Origin: JAGWBJ01 sp034423015
Lineage (GTDB): Bacteria; Chloroflexota; Dehalococcoidia; Lucifugimonadales; JAGWBF01
Direction: 5' to 3'
Length of the DNA stretch: 24,395 nt
NCBI GenBank assembly: GCA_034423015.1
Contig: DAOUJG010000066.1
Span: 1-24,395 of the forward strand
Below, in pieces: positions 13,984 through 21,587 of the stretch. The position numbers and the translations under genes were made by a program. Every line of letters begins with the position of its first letter. Positions within the stretch are counted from its first letter, which is position 1. A model generated the notes under the pieces. The model was not told the origin of the DNA and ran no database searches. It saw only the letters and a list, made by a program, of their open reading frames with translations.

Positions 13984-14999
13984 CCTACCGGTACAGCCAC
14001 ACCATAGGCCTCTTCTCCAACATGGGAGGCCTGGGGTTCTGCCACCCGGTGGACATGGCCCTGGGACGCGACGGGGTGCTGTACGTGGTGAGCCGGGGCA
14101 ACTTCGACACCGAGGTCCAGTGGCCCGGTAAGCGGGTCACCATGTGCACGCTGGACGAGGAGTACCTGGGGGAGATGAGCGGCGGCGGCACCGGGCACGG
14201 GCAGATAATGTGGCCCGCCGGCCTCGCCCTGGACGGAGACGGTAACGTCTACGTCTCCGACGAGGCCCTGAACCGGGTATCGGTGTTCTCTCCCAACGGG
14301 GACCTCCTGGACACCTGGGGGAACGAGGGCTCCGGCCAGGGCGACTTCAACCGGCCCGCCGGCATCGCCTTCGACGAGGATGACAACCTGCTGGTGGCCG
14401 ACGGCCTCAACTGCCGCATCCAGAGATACACCAGGGACGGACAGTATCTGGGCGGCTGGGGCAGGCCGGGACGCGCCGATGGGGAGCTCGACGTGCCCTG
14501 GGGCGTCCACGTGGACCGCGCCGGCAACGTCTACGTCGCCGATTGGCGCAACGACCGCATCCAGAAGTTCGACGCCGACGGGCGCCATCTGAACACCTGG
14601 GGAGGACCCGGCCGCGGCGACGGCGAGTTCTCCCGGCCCGCGGGGGTCGCCGTGGACGGGGACGGCGACGTATACGTCGCCGACTGGGGAAACGAGCGAG
14701 TCCAGGTGCTGGGCCCGGAGGGGGAGTTCCAGGCCGTGCTCTACGGCGAGTCCGGGCTGTCCAAGTGGGCCAAGGAGTGGTTCGCCGCCAACCAGGACGA
14801 GTACAGGGCGAGGCTGACCGCGGACATGGAGCCTCCCCCGGACCGGCTCTCTTCAGGCTCCATCAGGCACCGGTCGGCCAGCACCGAGAAGCTGTTCTGG
14901 GGACCCACCTCGGTCCGGGTGGACGGCCAGGGGAGGGTCTATGTCGTGGACAGCATGCGACATCGAATCCAGATATACCAAAAGGGCGCCGGCCCGTGA
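13977..14999 (+). CDS. Six-bladed NHL-repeat beta-propeller protein
   Basis: The 340-residue chain is made of NHL repeats of about 47 residues, with blade cores near residues 74, 121, 168, 215 and 307 and a first blade near 20-50. Each core has a PxGxxxD.DGNVYVxD.xNxRIQ pattern, for example WPAGLALDGDGNVYVSD and RPAGVAVDGDGDVYVAD. About 50 residues of charged sequence sit between the fifth and sixth blades. NHL propellers act as binding scaffolds or as lyases (peptidylamidoglycolate lyase group), and nothing here decides between them. There is no signal peptide. I chose TTG 13977, which overlaps the DUF1800 stop by 7 nt; the ribosome site is weak, so coupling is likely. CTG 13980 or the Met at 14022 are alternatives. 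Confidence 0.82.
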   Translation: MLTYRYSHTIGLFSNMGGLGFCHPVDMALGRDGVLYVVSRGNFDTEVQWPGKRVTMCTLDEEYLGEMSGGGTGHGQIMWPAGLALDGDGNVYVSDEALNRVSVFSPNGDLLDTWGNEGSGQGDFNRPAGIAFDEDDNLLVADGLNCRIQRYTRDGQYLGGWGRPGRADGELDVPWGVHVDRAGNVYVADWRNDRIQKFDADGRHLNTWGGPGRGDGEFSRPAGVAVDGDGDVYVADWGNERVQVLGPEGEFQAVLYGESGLSKWAKEWFAANQDEYRARLTADMEPPPDRLSSGSIRHRSASTEKLFWGPTSVRVDGQGRVYVVDSMRHRIQIYQKGAGP

Positions 15000-15054
15000 C
15001 GCCCGCGCCTGGCCAACCCTCATATAACCGCAAGCCCCGGAGAGGAACGTGTCG

Positions 15055-17109
15055 ATGCGCAGCGTCGGCGTAGACATCGGCGGCACCTTCACCGACATAG
15101 TCCTCTTCGACCAGGAAACGGGCGACATCCAGGTGGCCAAGGTCCCCTCTACGCCGCAGAACCAGGCCGTGGGCTTTGCCGAAGGGGTCGAGGCGGTGGG
15201 CACGCGGTTCTCCCAGGTCCAGAGGGTCGTGCACGGCACCACCGTCGCCACCAACGCGGCCATCGAGCGCAGGGGAGCCAAGACTGCCCTGGTAACCACG
15301 GCAGGCTATGGGGACCTCCTGGAGATCGGCCGTGGCCAGCGGCTCACCGGAGGCCTCTTCGACCCCAAGTTCGTCCGCACCCCTCCCCTGGTGCCGCGTC
15401 CGCTGCGGTTTGAGGTCCAGGAGCGCATGGACGCCACCGGAGAGGTGTACGCCCCCCTGGACGAGGACGGAGTCCGGAAGATCGGACGGCGTCTGGCAGA
15501 GCTGGAAATCGACGCCGTGGCCATCTGCTCCCTGCACTCCTACGCCAACGGCGCACACGAACGGCGCATCGGGGAGCTGCTGGCGGAGCATCTCCCAGGG
15601 TCCTTCCTCTGCCTGTCCTCCGACGTGCTGGCCGAATACCGGGAATACGAGCGGTTCTCCACCACCGTGTTCAACGCCTACCTGGGCCCGTTGATGCGCC
15701 GGTATCTCAACGGCATGCAGGAGTGGCTCCACGACCGCGGCTACGGGGGCGACCTGCAGATAATGACCTCCAACGCGGGCATGGTGTCGGCGGAGGTGGC
15801 CGCGGAGTTCCCCGTGCTCACCATACTGTCGGGACCGGCCGCCGGCGTGAGCGGGGCGGTGGCCGTGGCGGAGGCGGCGGGGCTGAAGAACGTAATCACC
15901 TACGACATGGGCGGCACCAGCACGGACGTGTGCCTGCTGAAGGACCTCAGGCCAACGGCGTCCCCTGCCCGGGTGGTCGGCGGGCTGCCGCTGAAGACAT
16001 CCCAGCTCGACATAAACAGCATAGGCGCCGGAGGCGGCAGCATCGGCTGGCTGGACACCGACGGGAGCTTCCGGGTCGGCCCCCGGAGCGCGGGCGCGGA
16101 GCCGGGGCCCGCCTGCTACGGGCGGGGCGGCCGGGAGGCGACGGTGGCCGACGCCAACCTGGTGCTCCAGCGCCTGGGCCGCTCCACTCTGCTGGGCAAC
16201 CGCATGAGGATGCACCCCGACCTGGCCCTGGCGGCCATGGAGACCCTGGCGGCGCAGCTGGGCGTCCCGGACGTCTACCACGCCGCAGACGGCGTCATCA
16301 AGGTGGCCGTGGCGAACATGGTCAGCGCCATCCGCACCATCTCCATAGAGATCGGGGAGGACCCCAGGGACTTTGCCCTCATCCCCTTCGGGGGGGCTGG
16401 GCCGCTCCACGCCTGTCTGGTGGCGGAGGAGACGGGCATCTCGACGGTCGTCGTGCCCCCGCACCCGGGCAACCTCTCGGCGTTGGGCCTCCTCACCTCC
16501 GACCTGAAACACGAGCTGGTGCGGACCTATCTGACCATCCTGCACGAGGCCGACGTGGACCGGGTCCACGCCCTGCTGGACAGCATGGAGCAGGAAGGCC
16601 GCGACATGCTCTCCAGGGAGGGCGTGCCCGGGGACCGGATGTCGTTCCTGTACTCCGCCGACATGCGGTACGTAGGCCAGGGGCACGAGCTCAACGTCTG
16701 GCTGACCAGGGATGAGTTCGACGTCCAGGTCATGGCCCAGAGGTTCCACGACGCCCACCTGGACAGGTTCACCTACTCCCGCAACGAGCTGCCCATCCAG
16801 CTCGTCAACCTGCGCGCGACGGCCACCGGCAGGGTGAGCAAGCTCCGTGTGCAGCCGGTGGAATCGGGCGGGGCCGGGCCCCATGCGGCGTTGTCCCACG
16901 AAGCGCTGAAAGAGACCCGGGACGTCCACCTCCGCGGGGCGTGGACCAGCACCCGCGTCTACCACCGGGAGCGCCTCCTGGCGGGCATGGACCTGGAGGC
17001 GCCCGCCATCGTGGAGGAGATGGGCTCCACCACCCTGATACCGCCGGGCTGGAGTGGGCGCGTGGACTCCGCCGGCAATATCGTGCTGGTGGCCGGAGGT
17101 GAGTCGTGA
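15055..17109 (+). CDS. hyuA: Hydantoinase/oxoprolinase family protein, ATP-binding subunit HyuA
   Basis: The 684-residue protein has the usual HyuA length. It has an actin-like ATPase fold: VGVDIGGTFTDIVLFD (4-19) is phosphate loop 1, YDMGGTSTDVCLL (283-295) is phosphate loop 2, NSIGAGGGSIGWLD (321-334) and FGGAGPLHACLVAEE (445-459) follow. With HyuB it forms an ATP-dependent enzyme that opens hydantoin, 5-oxoproline or related amide rings; acetone and acetophenone carboxylases are relatives, so the substrate stays open. I chose ATG 15055 over GTG 15049 because AGAGGA (15041-15046) is 8 nt from the ATG but only 2 nt from the GTG. It overlaps hyuB by 4 nt. Confidence 0.92.
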   Translation: MRSVGVDIGGTFTDIVLFDQETGDIQVAKVPSTPQNQAVGFAEGVEAVGTRFSQVQRVVHGTTVATNAAIERRGAKTALVTTAGYGDLLEIGRGQRLTGGLFDPKFVRTPPLVPRPLRFEVQERMDATGEVYAPLDEDGVRKIGRRLAELEIDAVAICSLHSYANGAHERRIGELLAEHLPGSFLCLSSDVLAEYREYERFSTTVFNAYLGPLMRRYLNGMQEWLHDRGYGGDLQIMTSNAGMVSAEVAAEFPVLTILSGPAAGVSGAVAVAEAAGLKNVITYDMGGTSTDVCLLKDLRPTASPARVVGGLPLKTSQLDINSIGAGGGSIGWLDTDGSFRVGPRSAGAEPGPACYGRGGREATVADANLVLQRLGRSTLLGNRMRMHPDLALAAMETLAAQLGVPDVYHAADGVIKVAVANMVSAIRTISIEIGEDPRDFALIPFGGAGPLHACLVAEETGISTVVVPPHPGNLSALGLLTSDLKHELVRTYLTILHEADVDRVHALLDSMEQEGRDMLSREGVPGDRMSFLYSADMRYVGQGHELNVWLTRDEFDVQVMAQRFHDAHLDRFTYSRNELPIQLVNLRATATGRVSKLRVQPVESGGAGPHAALSHEALKETRDVHLRGAWTSTRVYHRERLLAGMDLEAPAIVEEMGSTTLIPPGWSGRVDSAGNIVLVAGGES

Positions 17110-19130
17110 GAGAGGTCGATCCCATCACCGTAGAGGTGGTCCGCAACGCCTTCATCACCCTCATCCAGGAGATGCGGGCAAGCATCGGACGCGCCGCCTT
17201 CTCCCCGATAATCTACGAGTCCCACGACTTCTCCTGCGCCCTGCTCAACGCCCGGGGAGAGATAGTGGCCATCTCCGACGACCTGCCGGCGCACATCCTG
17301 CCCACGGCCCTGGGGGTGACGGCAGCCCAGGAGAAGTTCGGGGACGACATCCACCCCGGGGACGTCATAATGATGAACGACCCCTACGTGCTGGGGTCAC
17401 ACATGAACGACACCGCGACCCTGCATCCCTACTTCCTGGGAGACCACCTGATGGCCTGGGTCGCCGTCCGCGTCCACTACTTGGACGTCGGCGGCATGAC
17501 CCCCGGCAGCATCGCCATACAGGCCACGGAGGTGCACCAGGAGGGCACCCGCATACCCCCAATCAAGCTGTACGAGCGCGGGGAGCCCAACCGCGCGGCC
17601 ATGGACCTGCTCCTGGCCAACGTCCGCCAGCATCGAGAGTTCGAGGGCGACCTGATGGCGGTGGTCGGGGCGGCGAACCTCGCCCACACGCGCCTGGCCG
17701 AGACCTACGGCAAGTACGGCCCCGAGGTGGTGGAGCGGTGCTCCGAGCTCATCCTGGACCGTGGGGAGAGGCGGATGCGGGAGGCCATCTCCCGCGCCAA
17801 GCCCGGCGAGTACAGCCACGAGACCTACATGGAGTCGCCCCAAGACGGCGCGCCCCTGCTCATACGCGTGCGCCTCTCCGTCCGTGCGGACAACATCGTG
17901 GTGGACTTCTCCGAGTCCGCTCCCCAGACCTCCGGCGCCATCAACGGCGGGCTGGCCTCGGCCCGCAGCGGCGCCTTCGTGGCCATCAAGGCTGCTCTGG
18001 ACCCCCACTCCCCGGTGAACGCGGGAGCCTTCAGGCCCATCACCGTCATCACGAGGCCCGGCTCGATGCTCCAGGCCGAGTACCCCGCCGCCTGCTGCGG
18101 CGCCATGAACGTCATCAACGCCACCACCGAGGCGGTGATGAAGGACCTGGCGTCCCCCTACGCCGACGGCGTGATCGCCGGGGCCGTCCCCATCTACGCC
18201 ATGCTGGTGCTGGCGGGATGGGATGACCAACGGGGCCGGTCCTTCATCCACTTCGAGAGCAACATCGGGGGCACGGGGGCGGTCAAGGAGCACGATGGAA
18301 ACAACGTGGTGGCCGGGTACGAGCGCAGCGACTTCCCGAGGATCTTCCCAGCCGAGGTCGCCGAGACCCAGTACCCCCTGAGACTGGAGACGACGGAGCT
18401 GGTCCCCAACAGCGGCGGTCCCGGCCGGCGCCGGGGAGGCCTGGCAATGCGCCGAGTCATTCGCATAATGTGCGAAAGCGCGGTGCTCACCACCAACCTG
18501 GAGCCGTCGGTGTACCCCTCCACCGGCCTGTTCGGAGGGGCCGGCGCGGGGACGGTGTACCAGGTCAACGTGACGCGAAACGGCCGGCGCCTCGACCTGC
18601 GGTCGGTGAACGGCAAGACCGTCGGCTTCCCCCTGGAGCGCGGCGACCTGGTGGAGCAGGTCACGACCACGGGCGCCGGATACGGCGACCCGCTGACCCG
18701 GGAGGTGGACCTGGTGCTCCGCGACCTCTCCAACGGCTATATCACCGAGGAGCACGCCCGGTCGGCCTACGGGGTGGTGGTCCGGGACGGGTCCGTGGAC
18801 CTGGAAGCCACGGACCTGCTGAGGGCTGACCTGGCCGGCCGCCGCAGGTACCTGATGGGAAGGGACGACGAGGAAGAGGACTTCTCCTCCGGCCGGCGAG
18901 TGGCCCGGATGAAGAAGGAGGTTGCCGACGACCTGGACCTGCACCAGGGAGACGTGGTGGAGCTGGTCACGACCAACGCAGCCGCCCTCCGGGCGTGGGT
19001 GGACATCGACGACGGGGCCCCCGCGGACTCCGTCCCCATGGGCCCCGCGGAGGGGCGGGCTCGAAGCGAGGGCCCCGAAGAGATGGTATGGGTGAGGCCC
19101 CTGGCCGGAGGGGAACCCCCGCCGGAGTGA
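17106..19130 (+). CDS. hyuB: Hydantoinase B/oxoprolinase family protein HyuB with a C-terminal extension
   Basis: This is the partner subunit of HyuA. The N-terminal core shows MMNDPYVLGSHMNDTATL (about 89-106) and VRVHYLDVGGMTPGS (about 122-136), which contain the conserved Asp/His metal-site region. IHFESNIGGTGAV comes next, then PNSGGPGRRRGGLAMR (about 435-450) and the terminal GYGDPLTREVDLVLRDL. Typical members stop near 520-580 residues, while this one is 674. Residues about 597-640 form an additional small domain with DLDLHQGDVVEL and LRAWVDID, like a double-psi beta-barrel or AbrB-type strand pattern, followed by a Pro/Glu-rich tail. The GTG start lies in the GTGA overlap with hyuA, giving tight coupling and 1:1 expression. 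radC begins directly after the TGA. Confidence 0.92.
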   Translation: MREVDPITVEVVRNAFITLIQEMRASIGRAAFSPIIYESHDFSCALLNARGEIVAISDDLPAHILPTALGVTAAQEKFGDDIHPGDVIMMNDPYVLGSHMNDTATLHPYFLGDHLMAWVAVRVHYLDVGGMTPGSIAIQATEVHQEGTRIPPIKLYERGEPNRAAMDLLLANVRQHREFEGDLMAVVGAANLAHTRLAETYGKYGPEVVERCSELILDRGERRMREAISRAKPGEYSHETYMESPQDGAPLLIRVRLSVRADNIVVDFSESAPQTSGAINGGLASARSGAFVAIKAALDPHSPVNAGAFRPITVITRPGSMLQAEYPAACCGAMNVINATTEAVMKDLASPYADGVIAGAVPIYAMLVLAGWDDQRGRSFIHFESNIGGTGAVKEHDGNNVVAGYERSDFPRIFPAEVAETQYPLRLETTELVPNSGGPGRRRGGLAMRRVIRIMCESAVLTTNLEPSVYPSTGLFGGAGAGTVYQVNVTRNGRRLDLRSVNGKTVGFPLERGDLVEQVTTTGAGYGDPLTREVDLVLRDLSNGYITEEHARSAYGVVVRDGSVDLEATDLLRADLAGRRRYLMGRDDEEEDFSSGRRVARMKKEVADDLDLHQGDVVELVTTNAAALRAWVDIDDGAPADSVPMGPAEGRARSEGPEEMVWVRPLAGGEPPPE

Positions 19131-19892
19131 ATGCGGAGACGGGGGCGAGTGATGGTGCAAGAGCAGGGGCAGAGTGAGGGCGCCGTAGAGTCACCGGCTT
19201 ACACCACCATGATCCGTGACCTGCCCCTGGGCGAGCGGCCCCGGGAGCGCCTGCGGGACTACGGTGCGGCGGCCTTGAGCACCGCCGAGCTCATCGCCAT
19301 ACTCCTGCGCACCGGGGTGGTGGGCGAGAGCGTCCTGAACATGGCAACCCGGCTGCTCTCCAAGAACGGGGGCCTGGACGGACTGGGGGGCCTGGGGCGG
19401 GCCAGCTTCAAGGAGCTGTGCAACATCAAGGGGATCAGCGAGGCCAAGGCATGCCAGATCCAGGCGGCCCTCGAGCTGGGTCGCAGGCAGGTCTCCCTGC
19501 ACCCCGAAGACCGTCCCGTGATACACAGCCCCGAGGACGTGAACAACCTGCTTGGCGCCGAGATGACCCTCCTGGACCAGGAGCACCTGAGAGTCCTTCG
19601 TCTCGACACCAAGAGCCACGTCAACGGGGTGAGCAACATATACATCGGCAACGTCAACTCGTCCATCGTCAGGCCGGCGGAGGTGTTCCTTCCCGCCGTA
19701 AGGGACAACTCGCCGCGCATCATCGTCGTGCACAACCACCCGTCCAGGGACCCCACGCCCAGTCCAGAGGACGTGGCCATCACCCGGCAGATCAGGGAGG
19801 CGGGAGAGCTGCTGGAGATCGAGGTGCTGGACCACATCATCCTGGCGGGCGGTCGCTACGTCAGCTTGAAGGAGCGTTCGCTGGGGTTCTGA
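19131..19892 (+). CDS. radC: RadC family protein (HhH + JAB/MPN domain)
   Basis: The 253-residue protein of RadC type (often called a DNA repair protein, though its role in repair is disputed) begins with DLPLGERPRERLRDYG. A helix-hairpin-helix follows (CNIKGISEAKACQIQAALEL, about 96-115). The C-terminal JAB/MPN metal-binding domain contains VVHNHPSRDPTPSPEDV, where HxH and Asp should bind zinc. The usual motif is HNHPSGDPxPSxxD, so Gly is Arg here. ATG 19131 abuts the hyuB TGA with GGAG 3 nt upstream; ATG 19152 is an alternative start. It continues the same transcript, 16 nt before rsmI. Confidence 0.92.
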   Translation: MRRRGRVMVQEQGQSEGAVESPAYTTMIRDLPLGERPRERLRDYGAAALSTAELIAILLRTGVVGESVLNMATRLLSKNGGLDGLGGLGRASFKELCNIKGISEAKACQIQAALELGRRQVSLHPEDRPVIHSPEDVNNLLGAEMTLLDQEHLRVLRLDTKSHVNGVSNIYIGNVNSSIVRPAEVFLPAVRDNSPRIIVVHNHPSRDPTPSPEDVAITRQIREAGELLEIEVLDHIILAGGRYVSLKERSLGF

Positions 19893-19908
19893 CCCGCCAC
19901 CCCTCGCC

Positions 19909-20736
19909 ATGCCTACTCTGTATGTGGTGGCCACGCCCATAGGCAACCTGGAGGACGTGACGCTGCGCGCCCTGCGGGTCCTGGGGGAGGTGGGCCTCAT
20001 CGCCGCCGAGGACACGAGGACCACACGGAAGCTGCTGTCCCGCCACGGCATCAAGACCCCCATGGTCAGCTACAACGAACATAACCGCGCGTCGAGAATA
20101 CCGGAGGTCCTGTCCGCGCTGCAGACCGGGGACGTGGCCTTGGTATCCGATGCCGGCACGCCGGCCGTCAGCGATCCCGGCTCCGAGCTGGTCGCCGCCG
20201 TCGTGGACGCGGGGGGAAGGGTCGTCCCGGTGCCAGGTCCCTCGGCCCTGACGGCTTCCATGGCCGTCGGACTGCATGGGAAGGACGGGGTCCTCTTCCT
20301 GGGCTTCCTCCCGAGACGCAAGGGGGAAAGGCGGCGCCTGCTGGACTCGGTGGCAACCCTTCCCTACTCCATCGTGGTGTTCGAGGCTCCTCACCGCCTG
20401 AGGGCGGCCCTCCAAGCGGTGTTGGAAGCCCTTGGAGACCGGAGGGTCACGGCCTGCAGGGAGCTCACCAAGGTCCACGAAGAGGTCTTCCGGGGCACCG
20501 TCTCCCAGGCGTTGGAGCACTTCGATGGTCCCCGCGGCGAGTTCACCATCATCATGGAGGGCGCCAGGGCGCCGGAGCCCGGCCCGGACCCCTCCTGGGC
20601 CTCCGCCGAGCTGGGCCGGCTGAAGGCGGAAGGGGCAAGGGCCAGGGACGCAGTGGATGCCGTGGCCGCAGCAACGGGCCGGCGCAAGGCGGAGCTGTAC
20701 AAGCTGTGGGTAGACGCGCCCCGCCAGCCGCGCTGA
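19909..20736 (+). CDS. rsmI: 16S rRNA 2'-O-ribose C1402 methyltransferase
   Basis: The 275-residue protein has full RsmI length. VVATPIGNLEDVTLRAL (6-22) and AEDTRTTRKLLSRHGI (33-48) are signature segments. SDAGTPAVSDPG (80-91) and VPGPSALTASMAVGL bind SAM in this tetrapyrrole-methylase fold. GFLPRRKGER (about 135-144), then FEAPHRL and CRELTKVHEE, complete the family pattern. It methylates the ribose of C1402 in the ribosomal P site. The ATG at 19909 is 16 nt after radC. The 187-nt gap behind it (20737-20923) holds a promoter and no gene I can support. Confidence 0.94.
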   Translation: MPTLYVVATPIGNLEDVTLRALRVLGEVGLIAAEDTRTTRKLLSRHGIKTPMVSYNEHNRASRIPEVLSALQTGDVALVSDAGTPAVSDPGSELVAAVVDAGGRVVPVPGPSALTASMAVGLHGKDGVLFLGFLPRRKGERRRLLDSVATLPYSIVVFEAPHRLRAALQAVLEALGDRRVTACRELTKVHEEVFRGTVSQALEHFDGPRGEFTIIMEGARAPEPGPDPSWASAELGRLKAEGARARDAVDAVAAATGRRKAELYKLWVDAPRQPR

Positions 20737-20792
20737 CCCTCCAGGCCCGAACAGTCGACTTTGACAGAGCCATAGACCGTGAACGCGGCGCC

Positions 20793-20822
20793 TTGACAGT
20801 TTGGAAGCGCGGGACGTACTCT
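20793..20822 (+). promoter_or_regulatory. Promoter before the thioredoxin-fold / metG / prenyl synthase genes
   Basis: TTGACA (20793-20798) and TACTCT (20817-20822) are 18 nt apart, about 100 nt before ATG 20924. Another perfect TTGACA lies at 20761-20766 but has no -10 at the right distance. A short GGCCC/GGGCC hairpin lies in the leader. Confidence 0.5.
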
Positions 20823-20923
20823 ACCGTCAGGCCCAATGGGGCCAGGGTCCGGGAGAGGCGTTGGATGTTCACCGTCGAGCGGGCCCGCGTTTCCCGTGGC
20901 GTCGGCGTCACCGGAGGACAATC

Positions 20924-21583
20924 ATGGAGATGACCGTGGAGCGTTTCCTGAAGGGGATGACCCCCACGGAGCACGTCGCCCGCATGAAGGTCAACAAGGC
21001 TCGTTTCGCCGAGGTGATGGCGGCGGTGGAGATATCCCCGGATGTCCGGGACTACTTCGCGGGCCTCACGTCCCCGGTCAGCGTGGCGGTGGTGACCGAA
21101 GACTGGTGCGGGGACCACGTTACAACGGTGCCGGTGCTCTACCGCCTTGCGGAGGAGTCGGGCAACCTGGACGTTCGGGTGTTCATGCGGGACGAGAGCT
21201 GGGACTTGGCCGACGCCTTTCTGCCGCCGCATCGCCGGGACACCGTTCCGGTGTTCGCCTTCTTCACGGGGGGCGACATGCGGTGGATCGCCGTCTTCAT
21301 CGAGACATCCCGGGACCTGGTGCCCGTTCTGGACGGGATGGACGACGCCATCCGGGACTCCCTGGCCCATCTCCCGGACATCCGGGCCGACGTGAACGAC
21401 ATGAGCCAGGAGACCCGGGCCGCGCTGCGAAGGGAGCGCGGACTGTACCGGGTGAACCACGCCGCGGAGTGGGGGCGCGTCATATCCCGCGATTTCAGGG
21501 ATGTCGTAGCCGACGGCCTCTCCCAAGGACCCAACAGCCCTCCCGCCGAGGCGGGCACCGAGTGGCCCGTCCCCGTAGCTTAG
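20924..21583 (+). CDS. Thioredoxin-family protein with a single-cysteine WCGD motif
   Basis: The 219-residue cytoplasmic protein of the Thioredoxin_9 type has VVTEDWCGDHVTTVPVL (56-72) as its active-site segment and the fold's cis-proline region in DTVPVFAFF (106-114). Relatives usually carry WCGDC or WCPDC; here the second cysteine is His65, so a normal dithiol cycle is not possible and only Cys62 is left. The helical N-terminus (ERFLKGMT..EHVARM) is typical of the family. The start has GGAGGA 5 nt upstream. metG starts 4 nt after the stop, so they share a transcript. Its substrate or partner is not known. Confidence 0.82.
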   Translation: MEMTVERFLKGMTPTEHVARMKVNKARFAEVMAAVEISPDVRDYFAGLTSPVSVAVVTEDWCGDHVTTVPVLYRLAEESGNLDVRVFMRDESWDLADAFLPPHRRDTVPVFAFFTGGDMRWIAVFIETSRDLVPVLDGMDDAIRDSLAHLPDIRADVNDMSQETRAALRRERGLYRVNHAAEWGRVISRDFRDVVADGLSQGPNSPPAEAGTEWPVPVA

Positions 21584-21587
21584 ACGC

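Noticed and set aside
14863..16965. 700-codon minus-strand ORF
   Set aside because: It is antisense to hyuA, which is certain from its ATPase motifs; long open antisense frames are expected at this base composition.
17397..19160. 587-codon minus-strand ORF
   Set aside because: Antisense shadow of hyuB, with His/Val/Gly-rich composition typical of such frames.
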